Source: Bacillus sp. AFS059628
Lineage (GTDB): Bacteria; Bacillota; Bacilli; Bacillales; Bacillaceae_G
Assembly (NCBI RefSeq): GCF_002571225.1
Contig: NZ_NVEC01000003.1
Location: 345,215 to 409,214, forward strand
Direction: 5' to 3'
Length of the DNA: 64,000 nt
Shown here: positions 1 through 10,843 of the stretch, piece by piece
Layout of the letters: each line of letters opens with the position of its first letter
How positions within the stretch are numbered: position 1 is the first letter of the stretch
Program-made: the position numbers and the translations under genes
The notes under the pieces: model-generated
What the model saw: only the letters and a program-made list of their open reading frames with translations
The model's database searches: none
Told to the model about the DNA's origin: nothing

Positions 1-27
1 TATTAGTTGAACCAATCGGACTTTTAG

Positions 28-93
28 GGGCAGTTGATCCCCCACCTAAATTCTTTGCTTTCGCTGAATTTTGAGGTGGGGGTCTTACTGCCC
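28..93. repeat. Palindromic interspersed repeat (bcr-like), probably partial
   Basis: Arms 28-34 and 87-93 (gggcagt/actgccc), 39-47 and 74-82 (cccccacct/aggtggggg) and 48-53 and 66-71 (aaattc/gaattt) nest into one long hairpin with a 4x4 internal loop and a short apical loop. It is clearly more GC-rich than its surroundings and is followed by an A-rich stretch. It resembles the B. cereus-group interspersed bcr elements, which are about 150 bp and structured. I think of bcr1, but from memory only. The element may continue left of the window. It lies just upstream of ktrC and could also act as an RNA structure. Confidence 0.5.
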
Positions 94-144
94 ATTAAAG
101 CGGGATAAAAATACATAGTATTCGATGTTATTGGAGGAATTCCT

Positions 145-810
145 GTGGGTGAAAAAGAGAAAGAATTTGCTGTCATTGGGCTTGGGCGTTTTGGTGGGAG
201 TATTTGCCGGGAACTCGCTCAATTAGGTATGGAAGTAATGGCAATTGACTCAGATGAGGATAAAATTAATGAATTTGCAAATATAGCTTCACATGCAGTA
301 ATTGCAGATTCAACAGATGAGATGGTATTAAAAAGTCTTGGTATTCGTAATTTTGATCATGTAGTCGTTGCGATTGGAGACAACTTAAATGCAAGTATTT
401 TAACAACGTTAATTCTGAAAGAGTTAGGTGTAAAAAATATTACTGTAAAAGCTCAAAATGATTACCATGAAAAAGTATTAAGTAAAATTGGGGCGGATCA
501 CATTGTGCACCCAGAGCGTGATATGGGAAAAAGGATTGCTAATAATATAGCATCAAGTAATGTATTAGACTATCTTGAGCTTTCGGATGAGCATAGTATT
601 GTAGAAATTATTGCAAATAAAAAAATTGATGGTCATTCTTTAATTGAATTAGATATTCGTGCGAAGTTTGGATTGAATATTGTAGCGATTAAACGTGGTA
701 AAGAAGTTATTGTATCTCCTCGAGCTACGGAAAATATTCAAGCGGGAGATATATTAATTGTAATTGGTCATGACGATGAAGTAGATCGTTTTAAACACTT
801 TTTGAGATAA
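145..810 (+). CDS. ktrC: KtrC: cytoplasmic RCK subunit of Ktr potassium uptake
   Basis: A 221-residue peripheral regulator that gates a Ktr/Trk-type K+ channel subunit by binding nucleotides. The N-terminal RCK/TrkA-N Rossmann fold shows GLGRFG at about residues 12-17 and an acidic residue after the second strand. A TrkA-C domain fills about 135-221. The start is GTG, with GGAGG eight bases upstream. It stands alone here, with no membrane partner adjacent, as B. subtilis ktrC (ykqB) does next to rnjA; that synteny is why I prefer KtrC over KtrA. It converges with rnjA across a shared terminator. Confidence 0.88.
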   Translation: MGEKEKEFAVIGLGRFGGSICRELAQLGMEVMAIDSDEDKINEFANIASHAVIADSTDEMVLKSLGIRNFDHVVVAIGDNLNASILTTLILKELGVKNITVKAQNDYHEKVLSKIGADHIVHPERDMGKRIANNIASSNVLDYLELSDEHSIVEIIANKKIDGHSLIELDIRAKFGLNIVAIKRGKEVIVSPRATENIQAGDILIVIGHDDEVDRFKHFLR

Positions 811-811
811 G

Positions 812-850
812 AGAAAAGGACAATACCGTGAAGGTATTGTCCTTTTTCTT
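812..850. terminator. Bidirectional terminator between ktrC and rnjA
   Basis: Stem 812-827 pairs with 833-847 (core ggacaatacc/ggtattgtcc). T-runs follow on both strands, so it can end both convergent genes. Confidence 0.85.
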
Positions 851-2516
851 ATATCTCCATAATGATTGGTAAAATCATTGGACGACGTTTCGTTTTCTCA
901 TATAGGAATGGTGCCAATGTGTCTGTAATCTCATTTTTAATTTCAGACCATTGTGTTGTTTTACGTTCCATTACTTTTTCTAAATGAGTTGTAATTAATG
1001 TTTGAGCATCATTAATTAAATCACTACTTTCGCGCATATAAACGAAACCACGTGAGATAATATCAGGTCCTGCTGCAACTTTAAATTCTTTCATATCAAT
1101 GCTTACAACTACAATAACAAGTCCTTCTTCAGAAAGGATACGACGATCGCGCAATACAATATTACCGATATCTCCAATACCATTTCCGTCAATATAGACA
1201 GATCCAGATGGTATTTTACCAGCTACGCTTGCTTCATCTGAACGTAAGGCAAGAACATCGCCATTATCCATGATGAAACAGTTTTCTTCTGGAATACCAC
1301 AATCATTAGCTAACTTCATATGCATACGTTGCATACGATATTCACCGTGAATTGGCATGAAATACTTCGGTTTAATTAGACGAAGCATTAGTTTTTGCTC
1401 TTCTTGTCCGCCGTGTCCACTCGTATGAATGTTTGACAGTTTTCCATGGATTACATCAGCACCAGCACGATACAACATGTTAATTGTACGACTTACGCTA
1501 ATTGTATTACCAGGGATTGGTGAAGAAGAGAAAACAACTGTGTCGCCAGGGATGATTTGAATTTGACGATGCGTACCATTGGCAATACGTGAAAGTGCTG
1601 CCATTGGCTCCCCTTGACTACCTGTACATAAAATAACAACTTTATTAGCCGGTAGGCGATTTAGTTGAGATGCATCTATGAATGTATCCTTCGGACAGCG
1701 AATATAACCGAGGTTTTGTCCGATTTCAATTGCTGCTTCCATACTGCGACCAAATACAGCCACTTTACGATTGTTTTCAACAGCTGCTTCAACAACTTGT
1801 TGTAAACGATGAATATTTGATGCAAAGGTTGCGAAGATAATACGACCTTCTACTTTGCGGAAAATATCTTGAATACTATCACCAACGCGACGCTCAGACA
1901 TTGTAAAGTTTGGAACTTCACTGTTTGTACTGTCAGATAAGAGGCAAAGTACACCGTCTTTTCCGATTTCGGCCATTTTTGTTAAGTCCGCAGGTTCACC
2001 AACTGGTGTGAAGTCAAATTTGAAATCTCCAGTATGAACCACTTGTCCTTGAGGTGTTTTCACAACAACTCCGTATGAATCTGGGATACTGTGAGTTGTA
2101 CGGAAGAATGAAACTGATGTCTTTTTGAATTTAATAACATCATCTTCTTGAATTTCATAAAGTTTTGCTTTACGAAGTAATCCGTGCTCTTCTAGTTTGT
2201 TTTTGATTAGCGCAATTGCTAATTTACCACCATAAATAGGAATGTTCACTTGACGTAATAAGTAAGGAATTCCACCGATATGATCTTCGTGACCATGTGT
2301 AATGAACAATCCTTTAATTTTATCTTCGTTTCGCACAAAATAAGTGTAATCTGGTATTACATAATCGATTCCGAGGAGTTCGTCTTCTGGGAATTTAATT
2401 CCAGCGTCAATTATAATAATTTCATCTTGAAATTGAACAGCATATGTATTTTTACCGATTTCACCAAGACCACCTAAAGCAAAAACGGCTGCTTGATCAT
2501 TCTTTAGAAATTTCAT
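849..2516 (-). CDS. rnjA: Ribonuclease J1
   Basis: A 555-residue metallo-beta-lactamase/beta-CASP nuclease with endonuclease and 5'-3' exonuclease activity on mRNA and rRNA. The zinc motif HGHEDH lies at residues 74-79, and a second histidine cluster (SGHGGQEEQ) lies around 365. The length matches B. subtilis RNase J1 (555 aa). It follows rpoY with a 4-base gap and is probably cotranscribed, an arrangement conserved in Bacillus. It acts in the cytoplasm with the RNA degradation machinery. Confidence 0.95.
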   Translation of the reverse strand: MKFLKNDQAAVFALGGLGEIGKNTYAVQFQDEIIIIDAGIKFPEDELLGIDYVIPDYTYFVRNEDKIKGLFITHGHEDHIGGIPYLLRQVNIPIYGGKLAIALIKNKLEEHGLLRKAKLYEIQEDDVIKFKKTSVSFFRTTHSIPDSYGVVVKTPQGQVVHTGDFKFDFTPVGEPADLTKMAEIGKDGVLCLLSDSTNSEVPNFTMSERRVGDSIQDIFRKVEGRIIFATFASNIHRLQQVVEAAVENNRKVAVFGRSMEAAIEIGQNLGYIRCPKDTFIDASQLNRLPANKVVILCTGSQGEPMAALSRIANGTHRQIQIIPGDTVVFSSSPIPGNTISVSRTINMLYRAGADVIHGKLSNIHTSGHGGQEEQKLMLRLIKPKYFMPIHGEYRMQRMHMKLANDCGIPEENCFIMDNGDVLALRSDEASVAGKIPSGSVYIDGNGIGDIGNIVLRDRRILSEEGLVIVVVSIDMKEFKVAAGPDIISRGFVYMRESSDLINDAQTLITTHLEKVMERKTTQWSEIKNEITDTLAPFLYEKTKRRPMILPIIMEI

Positions 2517-2520
2517 ATGA

Positions 2521-2733
2521 CTATACGATTTCCGCTAATGTTAAATCAGCGTTTTCTTTTTCATATTCAAGATGATTGCCAGTAACAGACTGAACGAACT
2601 CGATATTATATGCGAACTTATTTAATTTCTTACGAACATCCTTTTCAGACGTAGCCTCTAAATATAAAACTTTTGTATTTTCACGTACTGGAACCTCAGT
2701 CAATTTTTCTTGATAAAATACTTTAAAAATCAT
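2521..2733 (-). CDS. rpoY: RNA polymerase epsilon subunit RpoY
   Basis: A 70-residue small auxiliary RNA polymerase subunit (YkzG family), identified by its N-terminus [19 protein letters not shown] and its place directly before rnjA. Known family role: it binds core polymerase and resembles phage Gp2-like inhibitors. The SD is GGAGAGG. A TATAAT hexamer on the minus strand at 2778-2783 is a likely -10 element for the rpoY-rnjA unit. Confidence 0.92.
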   Translation of the reverse strand: MIFKVFYQEKLTEVPVRENTKVLYLEATSEKDVRKKLNKFAYNIEFVQSVTGNHLEYEKENADLTLAEIV

Positions 2734-2828
2734 TTGGAAAACCTCTCCTTGTCTATGTTTTGCATTATCTGTTACTTATTATAAAGCAAACAGTCACGAT
2801 TTTCATGTTTTTTCGAATGAGAATGAAG

Positions 2829-2846
2829 AAAAAGCCCGAAATGGGC
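2829..2846 (-). terminator. Terminator of the 23-aa peptide gene
   Basis: On the minus strand GCCC (2843-2846) pairs with GGGC (2834-2837) around a short loop and is followed by TTTTT (2829-2833). It lies 5 bases past the stop codon of the small ORF and upstream of the rpoY promoter, so the small gene is its own transcription unit. Confidence 0.65.
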
Positions 2847-2851
2847 AAAAT

Positions 2852-2923
2852 TTAAGCGATCGTCTTTTTACGGACTAGATCTTTTAAATAACGCTTGAGC
2901 TTTTTCTTCAGCTTCTTCAGCAT
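2852..2923 (-). CDS. Uncharacterised 23-residue cationic amphipathic peptide
   Basis: I do not recognise this gene. The peptide begins MLKKLKKKLKRYLKD and ends RKKTIA. Eleven of its 23 residues are K or R and only one is acidic. Leucines at 2, 5, 9, 13 and 16 fall on one face of a helix. The SD AAGGAAGGAG ends five bases before the ATG, and an intrinsic terminator follows immediately. SD, start codon and terminator together make translation likely despite the length. It could be an RNA- or membrane-binding peptide, a toxin or a small regulator; nothing in the sequence decides between these. Confidence 0.6.
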   Translation of the reverse strand: MLKKLKKKLKRYLKDLVRKKTIA

Positions 2924-2988
2924 GATTACTCCTTCCTTTCCTTATTTTAAACATGCATATTACTAGTGAAAACGCCGTCTCTGCTATA

Positions 2989-3094
2989 AGAAAGAGGACA
3001 AAAGTGAATGTTGAATCTTGTCCTTTCTCATACAGGGAAAGTTATTCTATAGTAACGATTAGTAGCCGTTAGTTATAGATATAGTATGAGAAAG
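2989..3094. other. Structured intergenic region upstream of the 23-aa peptide gene
   Basis: Two nested structures lie here. An 11-bp perfect inverted repeat (ctttctcatac at 3023-3033, gtatgagaaag at 3084-3094) encloses smaller dyads. A second hairpin pairs 2989-3001 with 3018-3028 (agaaag-gacaa, two-base bulge). Neither has a T-run, so they are not simple terminators. They could form a 5' leader or operator for the minus-strand peptide gene. No convincing sigma-A promoter is visible. Confidence 0.4.
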
Positions 3095-3280
3095 AATAGA
3101 AAAGAAAATTCATACGAACAAGTATCCACATTTTTTACTAATATATATATGCAGGTTTCATAAATAAGGTTAGAAAGTGAACGCTTTCTTCACAGATGTT
3201 TAATATGTTATACTTTTTTTTAGAATTTGAAAAGCGATAATCAAAATAGGAATATAGAGTAACAGAAAGGATTTTGACAA

Positions 3281-4054
3281 ATGAATGATAAGATTGTCTT
3301 TTTTGATATTGATGGAACATTATTAGATCATGATAAGGAGATTCCACAATCTACAAGGGATGCAGTAAGACAGTTACAAGAAAAAGGTGTGCATGTAGCA
3401 ATTGCGACAGGACGTGCGCCATTTATGTTTGAAGATATTCGTGAGGAGCTTAATATCCACAATTATGTTAGCTTTAATGGACAGTACGTTGTATTTGAAG
3501 ACGAGGTAGTATTTAATAATCCATTACATCCAGCTACCTTACATAAGTTTACTCAGTTTGCAAATCAAGAAGGATACCCGCTTGTATATCTTGATCATCA
3601 AGAAATGAGAGCATCAGTTGAATATCATGATTATGTGAAAGAAGGTTTTGGAAGCTTGAATTTTGAGCATCCGGCATATGAACCTAATTTTTATGAGAAG
3701 CGTAATATTTATCAAACACTTCTTTTCTGTGAAATGAATGAAGAGGAAAAGTTTATAAATCAATACCCAGATTTTCATTTTATTCGCTGGCATGCGTATT
3801 CCATGGATATTATTCCAAATGGCGGTTCTAAGGCAAAAGGGATTGAGAAATTCATTGAAAAATTAGGATTTAACCGTGAACAAGTGTATGCATTTGGAGA
3901 TGGTTTAAATGATTTAGAAATGATCGAAGCAGTTGGGACAGGTATTGTGATGGGGAATGGTCATGAAGACTTGAAAAAACTTGCAAATCATGTGACAAAG
4001 GATGTTAGTGAAGACGGCATATATCATGGCTTAAAATGGGCTGGGTTGCTATAA
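3281..4054 (+). CDS. HAD-superfamily Cof-type sugar-phosphate phosphatase (YkrA)
   Basis: A 257-residue cytoplasmic phosphatase of HAD subfamily IIB. Motif I DIDGT lies at residues 9-13, with two aspartates for the phospho-aspartyl intermediate. The C-terminal metal-binding motif GDGLNDLEM lies near 207-215, and the cap domain is between them. Members dephosphorylate sugar phosphates, FMN or PLP; the substrate cannot be read from sequence. The SD (agaaagga) precedes the ATG. The position between rpoY and def matches B. subtilis ykrA. Confidence 0.85.
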   Translation: MNDKIVFFDIDGTLLDHDKEIPQSTRDAVRQLQEKGVHVAIATGRAPFMFEDIREELNIHNYVSFNGQYVVFEDEVVFNNPLHPATLHKFTQFANQEGYPLVYLDHQEMRASVEYHDYVKEGFGSLNFEHPAYEPNFYEKRNIYQTLLFCEMNEEEKFINQYPDFHFIRWHAYSMDIIPNGGSKAKGIEKFIEKLGFNREQVYAFGDGLNDLEMIEAVGTGIVMGNGHEDLKKLANHVTKDVSEDGIYHGLKWAGLL

Positions 4055-4078
4055 GTGAATATGGAACCCATTTCATAT

Positions 4079-4111
4079 AAAAAAGGCGGAAGATTAACTC
4101 CCGCCTTTTTT
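4079..4111. terminator. Bidirectional terminator between ykrA and def
   Basis: aaaaaggcgg pairs with ccgcctttttt (4101-4111), with an A-run on the left and a T-run on the right. It serves two convergent genes. Confidence 0.8.
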
Positions 4112-4113
4112 TA

Positions 4114-4668
4114 TTATCGCTCTAGCGGTTTTGAATCGTCAGGAGCAGCAAATGGATTCTCTTTATTAATGTGGTCATAGAACATAACACCATTTAAATG
4201 GTCAATTTCATGCTGAAATACAATTGCTGGTAAACCTTTTAAACGCAATTTTACTTCTTCGCCGTTAATAGATGTTGCTTTCACTGTAATTCTTGTGTAA
4301 CGAGGGACATAACCAGGTACTTCGCGGTCTACTGATAGACAGCCTTCACCACTTTGTAAATATGTACGCTCAACAGAATGACTAATGATTTTGGGATTGA
4401 ATAATGCATGACTATATAACGTACCGTCTGTATCTGTTACATGAACCGCAATCATTTTCTTTGAAATACCGATTTGCGGAGCCGCTAATCCGATTCCAGG
4501 GCGTAAACTATATTTTTCAGCCATTTCAGGATCTTGGCTATTTATTACAAATTCAATCATTTCTTTAAGTGTATTTGTATCTTCTTCGCTCGCTGGTATT
4601 ACTACCTCTTCTGCAACATTTCGCAAAATAGGATCTCCTTCGCGAATTACATCTTTCATTGTAAGCAT
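4114..4668 (-). CDS. def: Peptide deformylase
   Basis: A 184-residue type II deformylase that removes the formyl group from nascent proteins. All three motifs are present: GIGLAAPQ (58-65), EGCLS (108-112) and HEIDH (153-157). The cysteine and two histidines bind the catalytic metal. Length and the position next to ykrA match B. subtilis DefB (YkrB). The start ATG has AAAGGAGAG nine bases upstream. Confidence 0.95.
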   Translation of the reverse strand: MLTMKDVIREGDPILRNVAEEVVIPASEEDTNTLKEMIEFVINSQDPEMAEKYSLRPGIGLAAPQIGISKKMIAVHVTDTDGTLYSHALFNPKIISHSVERTYLQSGEGCLSVDREVPGYVPRYTRITVKATSINGEEVKLRLKGLPAIVFQHEIDHLNGVMFYDHINKENPFAAPDDSKPLER

Positions 4669-4771
4669 ATGTAATCTCTCCTTTCCCTTTTAGTCTACCA
4701 AAGGAGCCGAAAAAAGTCATCGACAAGTAGGGAGAAGCACTTTGGAAAGAGTTCTATTGTATGTAATAAAA

Positions 4772-4800
4772 AGAAACAGACGGCAAAGCCGTCTGTTTCT
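4772..4800. terminator. Terminator after yjcZ (13-bp stem)
   Basis: agaaacagacggc (4772-4784) pairs perfectly with gccgtctgtttct (4788-4800) over a 3-base loop. On the minus strand T-rich sequence follows, ending the yjcZ transcript. Confidence 0.85.
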
Positions 4801-4823
4801 TTCCATAGTTGTTTCATTTTACA

Positions 4824-4970
4824 TTAGCGAATGCAAGCAGCACCAACGATAATTAAAAGAATAAACAACACAACGATTAAGGCGAAGCCGCGTCCAGACC
4901 CGCCACAAGAACCGCCATAACCGTAGGAAGGATATGAACAAGTTGGATAGCAATATGAGTATCCGTACAT
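4824..4970 (-). CDS. YjcZ-type small sporulation membrane protein
   Basis: A 48-residue protein. Residues 1-28 are rich in Tyr, Gly, Ser and Cys ([20 protein letters not shown]), followed by one hydrophobic helix at about 29-46 ([17 protein letters not shown]). This is the pattern of the tiny-TM YjcZ family made in sporulating Bacillus. The SD AAAGGAGGTCATCTC-ATG is strong. A sigma-E/K-like -10, CATACATTA, lies on the minus strand at 5015-5023. B. subtilis has ykyA at this location instead. Confidence 0.82.
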   Translation of the reverse strand: MYGYSYCYPTCSYPSYGYGGSCGGSGRGFALIVVLFILLIIVGAACIR

Positions 4971-6599
<1,629 letters not shown>

Positions 6600-6602
6600 G
6601 CC

Positions 6603-7580
6603 ATGGCTCAAATGACAATGATTCAAGCAATCACTGATGCTTTACGCGTTGAAATGAAAAATGACCCTAACGTACTTGTGTTTGGTGAAGACGTTGGTGT
6701 AAACGGCGGTGTATTCCGTGCTACTGAAGGTTTACAAGCTGAATTCGGTGAAGACCGTGTAATGGATACTCCACTTGCAGAGTCTGGTATTGGTGGACTT
6801 GCAGTTGGACTTGCACTTGAAGGATTCCGTCCAGTTCCAGAAATCCAATTCTTCGGTTTCGTATATGAAGTAATGGATTCAATTTCTGGTCAATTAGCTC
6901 GTATGCGTTACCGTTCTGGTGGACGTTGGACTGCTCCTGTAACAGTTCGTTCTCCATTCGGTGGCGGTGTTCATACTCCTGAACTACATGCTGATAGCTT
7001 AGAAGGATTAGTGGCTCAACAACCTGGTCTAAAAGTTGTTATTCCATCTACTCCATACGATGCAAAAGGTCTTTTAATCTCTGCGATTCGTGACAACGAT
7101 CCAGTTATCTACTTAGAGCATATGAAATTGTACCGTTCATTCCGTCAAGATGTACCAGAAGGTGAGTACACAATTGATTTAGGTAAAGCTGATATCAAAC
7201 GTGAAGGTACAGATGTATCTGTTATCGCTTACGGTGCTATGGTTCACGCTGCATTAAAAGCTGCTGAAGAACTTGAAAAAGAAGGTATCTCTTTAGAGGT
7301 TGTTGACTTACGTACAGTTCAACCATTAGATATCGAAACAATCATCGCTTCTGTTGAAAAAACAGGCCGCGTGGTAGTAGTTCAAGAAGCACAAAAACAA
7401 GCTGGTATTGCAGCTAACGTTGTAGCGGAAATTAATGACCGTGCAATCTTAAACTTAGAAGCTCCAGTTGTACGTGTAGCAGCTGCTGATACAGTATTCC
7501 CATTCTCTCAAGCTGAGAGCGTATGGTTACCAAACCACAAAGATATTGTTGAAGCTGTTAACAAAGTAATGAACTTCTAA
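6603..7580 (+). CDS. pdhB: Pyruvate dehydrogenase E1 component, beta subunit
   Basis: A 325-residue partner of PdhA in the E1 alpha2-beta2 heterotetramer. The transketolase pyrimidine-binding domain is N-terminal ([15 protein letters not shown] near 27-41), and the C-terminal transketolase domain holds [12 protein letters not shown]. It begins three bases after the pdhA stop, so translation is probably coupled. A 16-bp hairpin separates it from pdhC. Confidence 0.96.
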   Translation: MAQMTMIQAITDALRVEMKNDPNVLVFGEDVGVNGGVFRATEGLQAEFGEDRVMDTPLAESGIGGLAVGLALEGFRPVPEIQFFGFVYEVMDSISGQLARMRYRSGGRWTAPVTVRSPFGGGVHTPELHADSLEGLVAQQPGLKVVIPSTPYDAKGLLISAIRDNDPVIYLEHMKLYRSFRQDVPEGEYTIDLGKADIKREGTDVSVIAYGAMVHAALKAAEELEKEGISLEVVDLRTVQPLDIETIIASVEKTGRVVVVQEAQKQAGIAANVVAEINDRAILNLEAPVVRVAAADTVFPFSQAESVWLPNHKDIVEAVNKVMNF

Positions 7581-7597
7581 TTTTTAGTTATTCATGT

Positions 7598-7631
7598 GCA
7601 AAAGAAATCAGCACATGCTGATTTCTTTTGC
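7598..7631 (+). promoter_or_regulatory. Intercistronic hairpin between pdhB and pdhC
   Basis: gcaaaagaaatcagca (7598-7613) pairs with tgctgatttcttttgc (7616-7631): up to 16 perfect pairs with a minimal loop. No T-run follows, so it is not a standard terminator. A stability or processing element setting E1:E2 dosage is a reasonable inference. Confidence 0.6.
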
Positions 7632-7672
7632 CATATTCCATAATAAAGAAATGAATCAGGGGGCTGAATTCC

Positions 7673-8959
7673 GTGGCATTTGAATTTAAACTACCAGATA
7701 TCGGTGAAGGTATCCACGAAGGTGAAATCGTAAAATGGTTTATTAAACCAGGCGACGAAGTAAACGAAGATGACGTACTTCTTGAAGTACAAAATGATAA
7801 AGCAGTAGTAGAAATCCCTTCTCCTGTTAAAGGTAAAGTACTTGAAGTACTTGTAGAAGAAGGTACGGTTGCAGTAGTTGGAGATACATTAATTAAATTT
7901 GATGCTCCAGGATACGAAAACCTTAAATTTAAAGGTGACGATCATGACGAAGCTCCTAAAGCTGAAGAAGCGAAAGAAGAAGCTCCAGCAGCAGAAGCTA
8001 CTCCAGCAGCAACTGCAGAAGTAGTAAATGAGCGCGTAATCGCTATGCCATCTGTTCGTAAATATGCTCGTGAAAACGGCGTAGACATTCATAAAGTAGC
8101 TGGTTCTGGTAAGAACGGTCGTATCGTAAAAGCTGACATCGATGCATTTGCAAATGGTGGACAAGCAGTAGCAGCAACTGAGGCTCCAGCAGCAGAAGCT
8201 ACTCCAGCAGCAGTGAAAGAAGAAGCACCAAAAGCACAACCAATCCCAGCTGGTGAATATCCAGAAACTCGTGAGAAAATGAGTGGTATCCGTAAAGCGA
8301 TTGCAAAAGCAATGGTTAACTCTAAGCACACAGCTCCTCACGTAACATTAATGGATGAAGTTGATGTAACTGAGCTTGTTGCTCACCGTAAGAAGTTCAA
8401 AGCTGTTGCAGCTGACAAAGGTATTAAATTAACTTACCTTCCATACGTTGTTAAAGCTTTAACATCTGCATTACGTGAATTCCCAATGTTGAATACTGCT
8501 TTAGACGATGCTTCTCAAGAAATCGTTCATAAACATTACTTCAACATCGGTATCGCAGCTGATACAGACAAAGGTCTATTAGTACCAGTTGTTAAAGATA
8601 CAGATCGTAAATCAATCTTCACTATTTCTAACGAGATCAATGATCTTGCTGGTAAAGCACGTGAAGGTCGCTTAGCTCCGGCTGAAATGAAAGGTGCTTC
8701 TTGCACAATTACAAACATTGGTTCTGCAGGTGGACAATGGTTCACTCCAGTTATCAACCACCCAGAAGTAGCAATCCTTGGTATCGGCCGTATCGCTGAA
8801 AAACCAGTTGTGAAAAACGGTGAGATCGTTGCAGCTCCAGTATTAGCATTATCTCTAAGCTTTGACCATCGTTTAATTGACGGCGCAACTGCTCAAAAAG
8901 CATTAAACCAAATTAAACGTCTATTGAATGACCCACAATTATTAGTAATGGAGGCGTAA
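7673..8959 (+). CDS. pdhC: Pyruvate dehydrogenase E2, dihydrolipoyl acetyltransferase
   Basis: A 428-residue core of the pyruvate dehydrogenase complex. Domains in order: lipoyl domain 1-78 with the lipoylated lysine at K43 (QNDKAV); an Ala/Pro/Glu linker; a peripheral subunit-binding domain at about 123-158 that holds E1 and E3; a second linker; and the catalytic domain at about 200-428 with DHRLIDG near 398. The near-identical [11 protein letters not shown] segment occurs in both linkers. The start is GTG with a GGGGG SD. The family forms 60-subunit icosahedral cores in Bacillus. Confidence 0.96.
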   Translation: MAFEFKLPDIGEGIHEGEIVKWFIKPGDEVNEDDVLLEVQNDKAVVEIPSPVKGKVLEVLVEEGTVAVVGDTLIKFDAPGYENLKFKGDDHDEAPKAEEAKEEAPAAEATPAATAEVVNERVIAMPSVRKYARENGVDIHKVAGSGKNGRIVKADIDAFANGGQAVAATEAPAAEATPAAVKEEAPKAQPIPAGEYPETREKMSGIRKAIAKAMVNSKHTAPHVTLMDEVDVTELVAHRKKFKAVAADKGIKLTYLPYVVKALTSALREFPMLNTALDDASQEIVHKHYFNIGIAADTDKGLLVPVVKDTDRKSIFTISNEINDLAGKAREGRLAPAEMKGASCTITNIGSAGGQWFTPVINHPEVAILGIGRIAEKPVVKNGEIVAAPVLALSLSFDHRLIDGATAQKALNQIKRLLNDPQLLVMEA

Positions 8960-8964
8960 TAACA

Positions 8965-10377
8965 ATGGTAGTAGGAGATTTCCCAATTGAATTAGATACA
9001 GTCGTTGTTGGTGCAGGTCCTGGTGGATACGTTGCGGCAATTCGTGCAGCACAATTAGGTCAAAAGGTAGCAATTATTGAAAAAGCTAACCTTGGTGGCG
9101 TATGCTTAAACGTTGGATGTATTCCTTCAAAAGCGTTAATCAATGCAGGTCATCGTTATGAGAATGCAATGCATTCTGATGACATGGGTATCACTGCAGA
9201 GAACGTAAAAGTTGACTTTACAAAAGTTCAAGAATGGAAAAACGGCGTAGTTAAGAAATTAACTGGCGGTGTTGAAGGCCTTCTTAAAGGTAACAAAGTT
9301 GAAATCATTCGCGGTGAAGCTTACTTCGTAGATGCTAACACATTACGCGTAATGACTGAAGATGCAGCTCAAACTTACACGTTTAAAAATGCTGTTCTTG
9401 CAACTGGTTCTACACCAATCGAAATTCCTGGATTCAAATACTCTAAACGTGTTATCAACTCTACAGGTGCTTTAAGCTTACCTGAAATTCCTAAAAAACT
9501 TGTTGTAATCGGCGGCGGTTACATCGGTATGGAATTAGGTACTGCATATGCTAACTTCGGTACAGAAGTTACTGTAGTAGAAGCTGGCGACGAAATCTTA
9601 GCTGGTTTCGAAAAAGCTATGAGCTCTGTTGTTAAACGTGCTCTACAGAAAAAAGGTAACGTTAATATCCATACAAAAGCTATGGCTAAAGGCGTTGAAG
9701 AAACAGAAACTGGCGTAAAAGTTAGCTTTGAAGTTAAAGGTGAAATCCAAACTGTAGAAGCAGACTACGTATTAGTAACTGTAGGTCGTCGTCCAAACAC
9801 TCAAGAAATCGGTCTTGAGCAAGTTGGAGTTAAAATGACTGACCGCGGCATCATCGAAATCGATGAGCAATGTCGTACAAACGTACCAAATATCTATGCA
9901 ATCGGTGATATCGTTCCTGGACCACCATTAGCTCACAAAGCTTCTTACGAAGGTAAAGTAGCTGTTGAAGCAATTAGTGGCCATGCATCAGCAATCGATT
10001 ACATCGGAATTCCTGCAGTATGCTTCACAGATCCAGAATTAGCATCTGTTGGTTACACTAAGAAACAAGCTGAAGAAGCTGGAATGACTGTAACTGTATC
10101 TAAGTTCCCATTCGCTGCTAACGGTCGTGCGTTATCATTAAACAGCACTGACGGTTTCCTACAACTTGTAACACGTAAAGAAGATGGTCTTCTTGTAGGT
10201 GCTCAAGTTGCAGGTGCAGGCGCTTCTGATATTATTTCTGAGATTGGTTTAGCTATCGAAGCTGGAATGACAGCAGAAGATATCGCTCAAACAATCCACG
10301 CTCACCCAACATTAGGTGAAATCACAATGGAAGCAGCTGAAGTTGCTCTTGGAATGCCAATTCACATTGTAAAATAA
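8965..10377 (+). CDS. pdhD: Dihydrolipoamide dehydrogenase (E3)
   Basis: A 470-residue FAD enzyme that reoxidises lipoyl groups with NAD+. Seen: the FAD-binding GAGPGG (16-21), the redox-active disulfide CLNVGC (47-52), an NAD-binding GGGYIGME segment near 182, and the C-terminal catalytic HAHPTLGE. The SD lies in the last codons of pdhC (GGAGGCG). It probably also serves the other 2-oxoacid dehydrogenases. The operon terminator follows directly. Confidence 0.96.
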   Translation: MVVGDFPIELDTVVVGAGPGGYVAAIRAAQLGQKVAIIEKANLGGVCLNVGCIPSKALINAGHRYENAMHSDDMGITAENVKVDFTKVQEWKNGVVKKLTGGVEGLLKGNKVEIIRGEAYFVDANTLRVMTEDAAQTYTFKNAVLATGSTPIEIPGFKYSKRVINSTGALSLPEIPKKLVVIGGGYIGMELGTAYANFGTEVTVVEAGDEILAGFEKAMSSVVKRALQKKGNVNIHTKAMAKGVEETETGVKVSFEVKGEIQTVEADYVLVTVGRRPNTQEIGLEQVGVKMTDRGIIEIDEQCRTNVPNIYAIGDIVPGPPLAHKASYEGKVAVEAISGHASAIDYIGIPAVCFTDPELASVGYTKKQAEEAGMTVTVSKFPFAANGRALSLNSTDGFLQLVTRKEDGLLVGAQVAGAGASDIISEIGLAIEAGMTAEDIAQTIHAHPTLGEITMEAAEVALGMPIHIVK

Positions 10378-10390
10378 TTTAAGTAATGAA

Positions 10391-10427
10391 AATAGCCCAT
10401 CTCTTATTTAAAGAGATGGGCTATTTT
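10391..10427 (+). terminator. Terminator of the pdhABCD operon
   Basis: aatagcccatctctt (10391-10405) pairs with aagagatgggctatt (10411-10425), followed by a T-run. Confidence 0.9.
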
Positions 10428-10614
10428 TTATTTTAATAAAAATGGCTTGCAAGGTCTTTATGTGTACTTGTCGAATGAATATATAATACTTTATTTGGAC
10501 TGTTAGAACATATATTAATCCAAAAGCCATATATATGCTTTCGTATAATATGTAATTGATTCAAACTTAATCCCATATAGTAATAAAATAGAGCATGTCA
10601 AAGGAGAAGGTTCC

Positions 10615-10842
10615 ATGAAAATATTACATGTTATATTTTATCATTTTTTATTATGGAGTGGTTTTTCCGTTGTATTATCATTGTCAAATGGTGATAAGTT
10701 GCATTATAAAGTCATTCTATTTTTTGTATTTCTTTATTTAGGATATGTGATCGCATATGTTGTATTGCAGATTAGAAAGCAGGCATTATTTCTTACGTGT
10801 TCAAATTGCATACTTTTCTTAATCATATTTTCTATTTTTTAG
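10615..10842 (+). CDS. Small hypothetical membrane protein
   Basis: 75 residues, unrecognised. It is hydrophobic almost throughout, with likely membrane segments at about 4-22, 32-50 and 58-74. A short charged loop (SNGDKLHYK) follows the first segment. The SD AAAGGAGAAGG sits about five bases before the ATG, so translation is likely. It ends one base before the stop of the convergent downstream gene, with no hairpin between them. Confidence 0.6.
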   Translation: MKILHVIFYHFLLWSGFSVVLSLSNGDKLHYKVILFFVFLYLGYVIAYVVLQIRKQALFLTCSNCILFLIIFSIF

Positions 10843-10843
10843 A

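Noticed and set aside
3138-3347. 69-codon minus-strand ORF across the ykrA start
   Set aside because: Overlaps the 5' end of ykrA, no SD, low-complexity hydrophobic/aromatic content.
8200-8250. Repeated [11 protein letters not shown] linker segments in pdhC as a novel repeat
   Set aside because: Ala/Pro-rich swinging-arm linkers are standard in E2 proteins; similarity of the two linkers is expected.
7889-8341. 150-codon ORF opposite pdhC
   Set aside because: Antisense shadow produced by the Ala/Glu/Lys-rich linker codons of pdhC; Cys/Phe-rich product without an SD.
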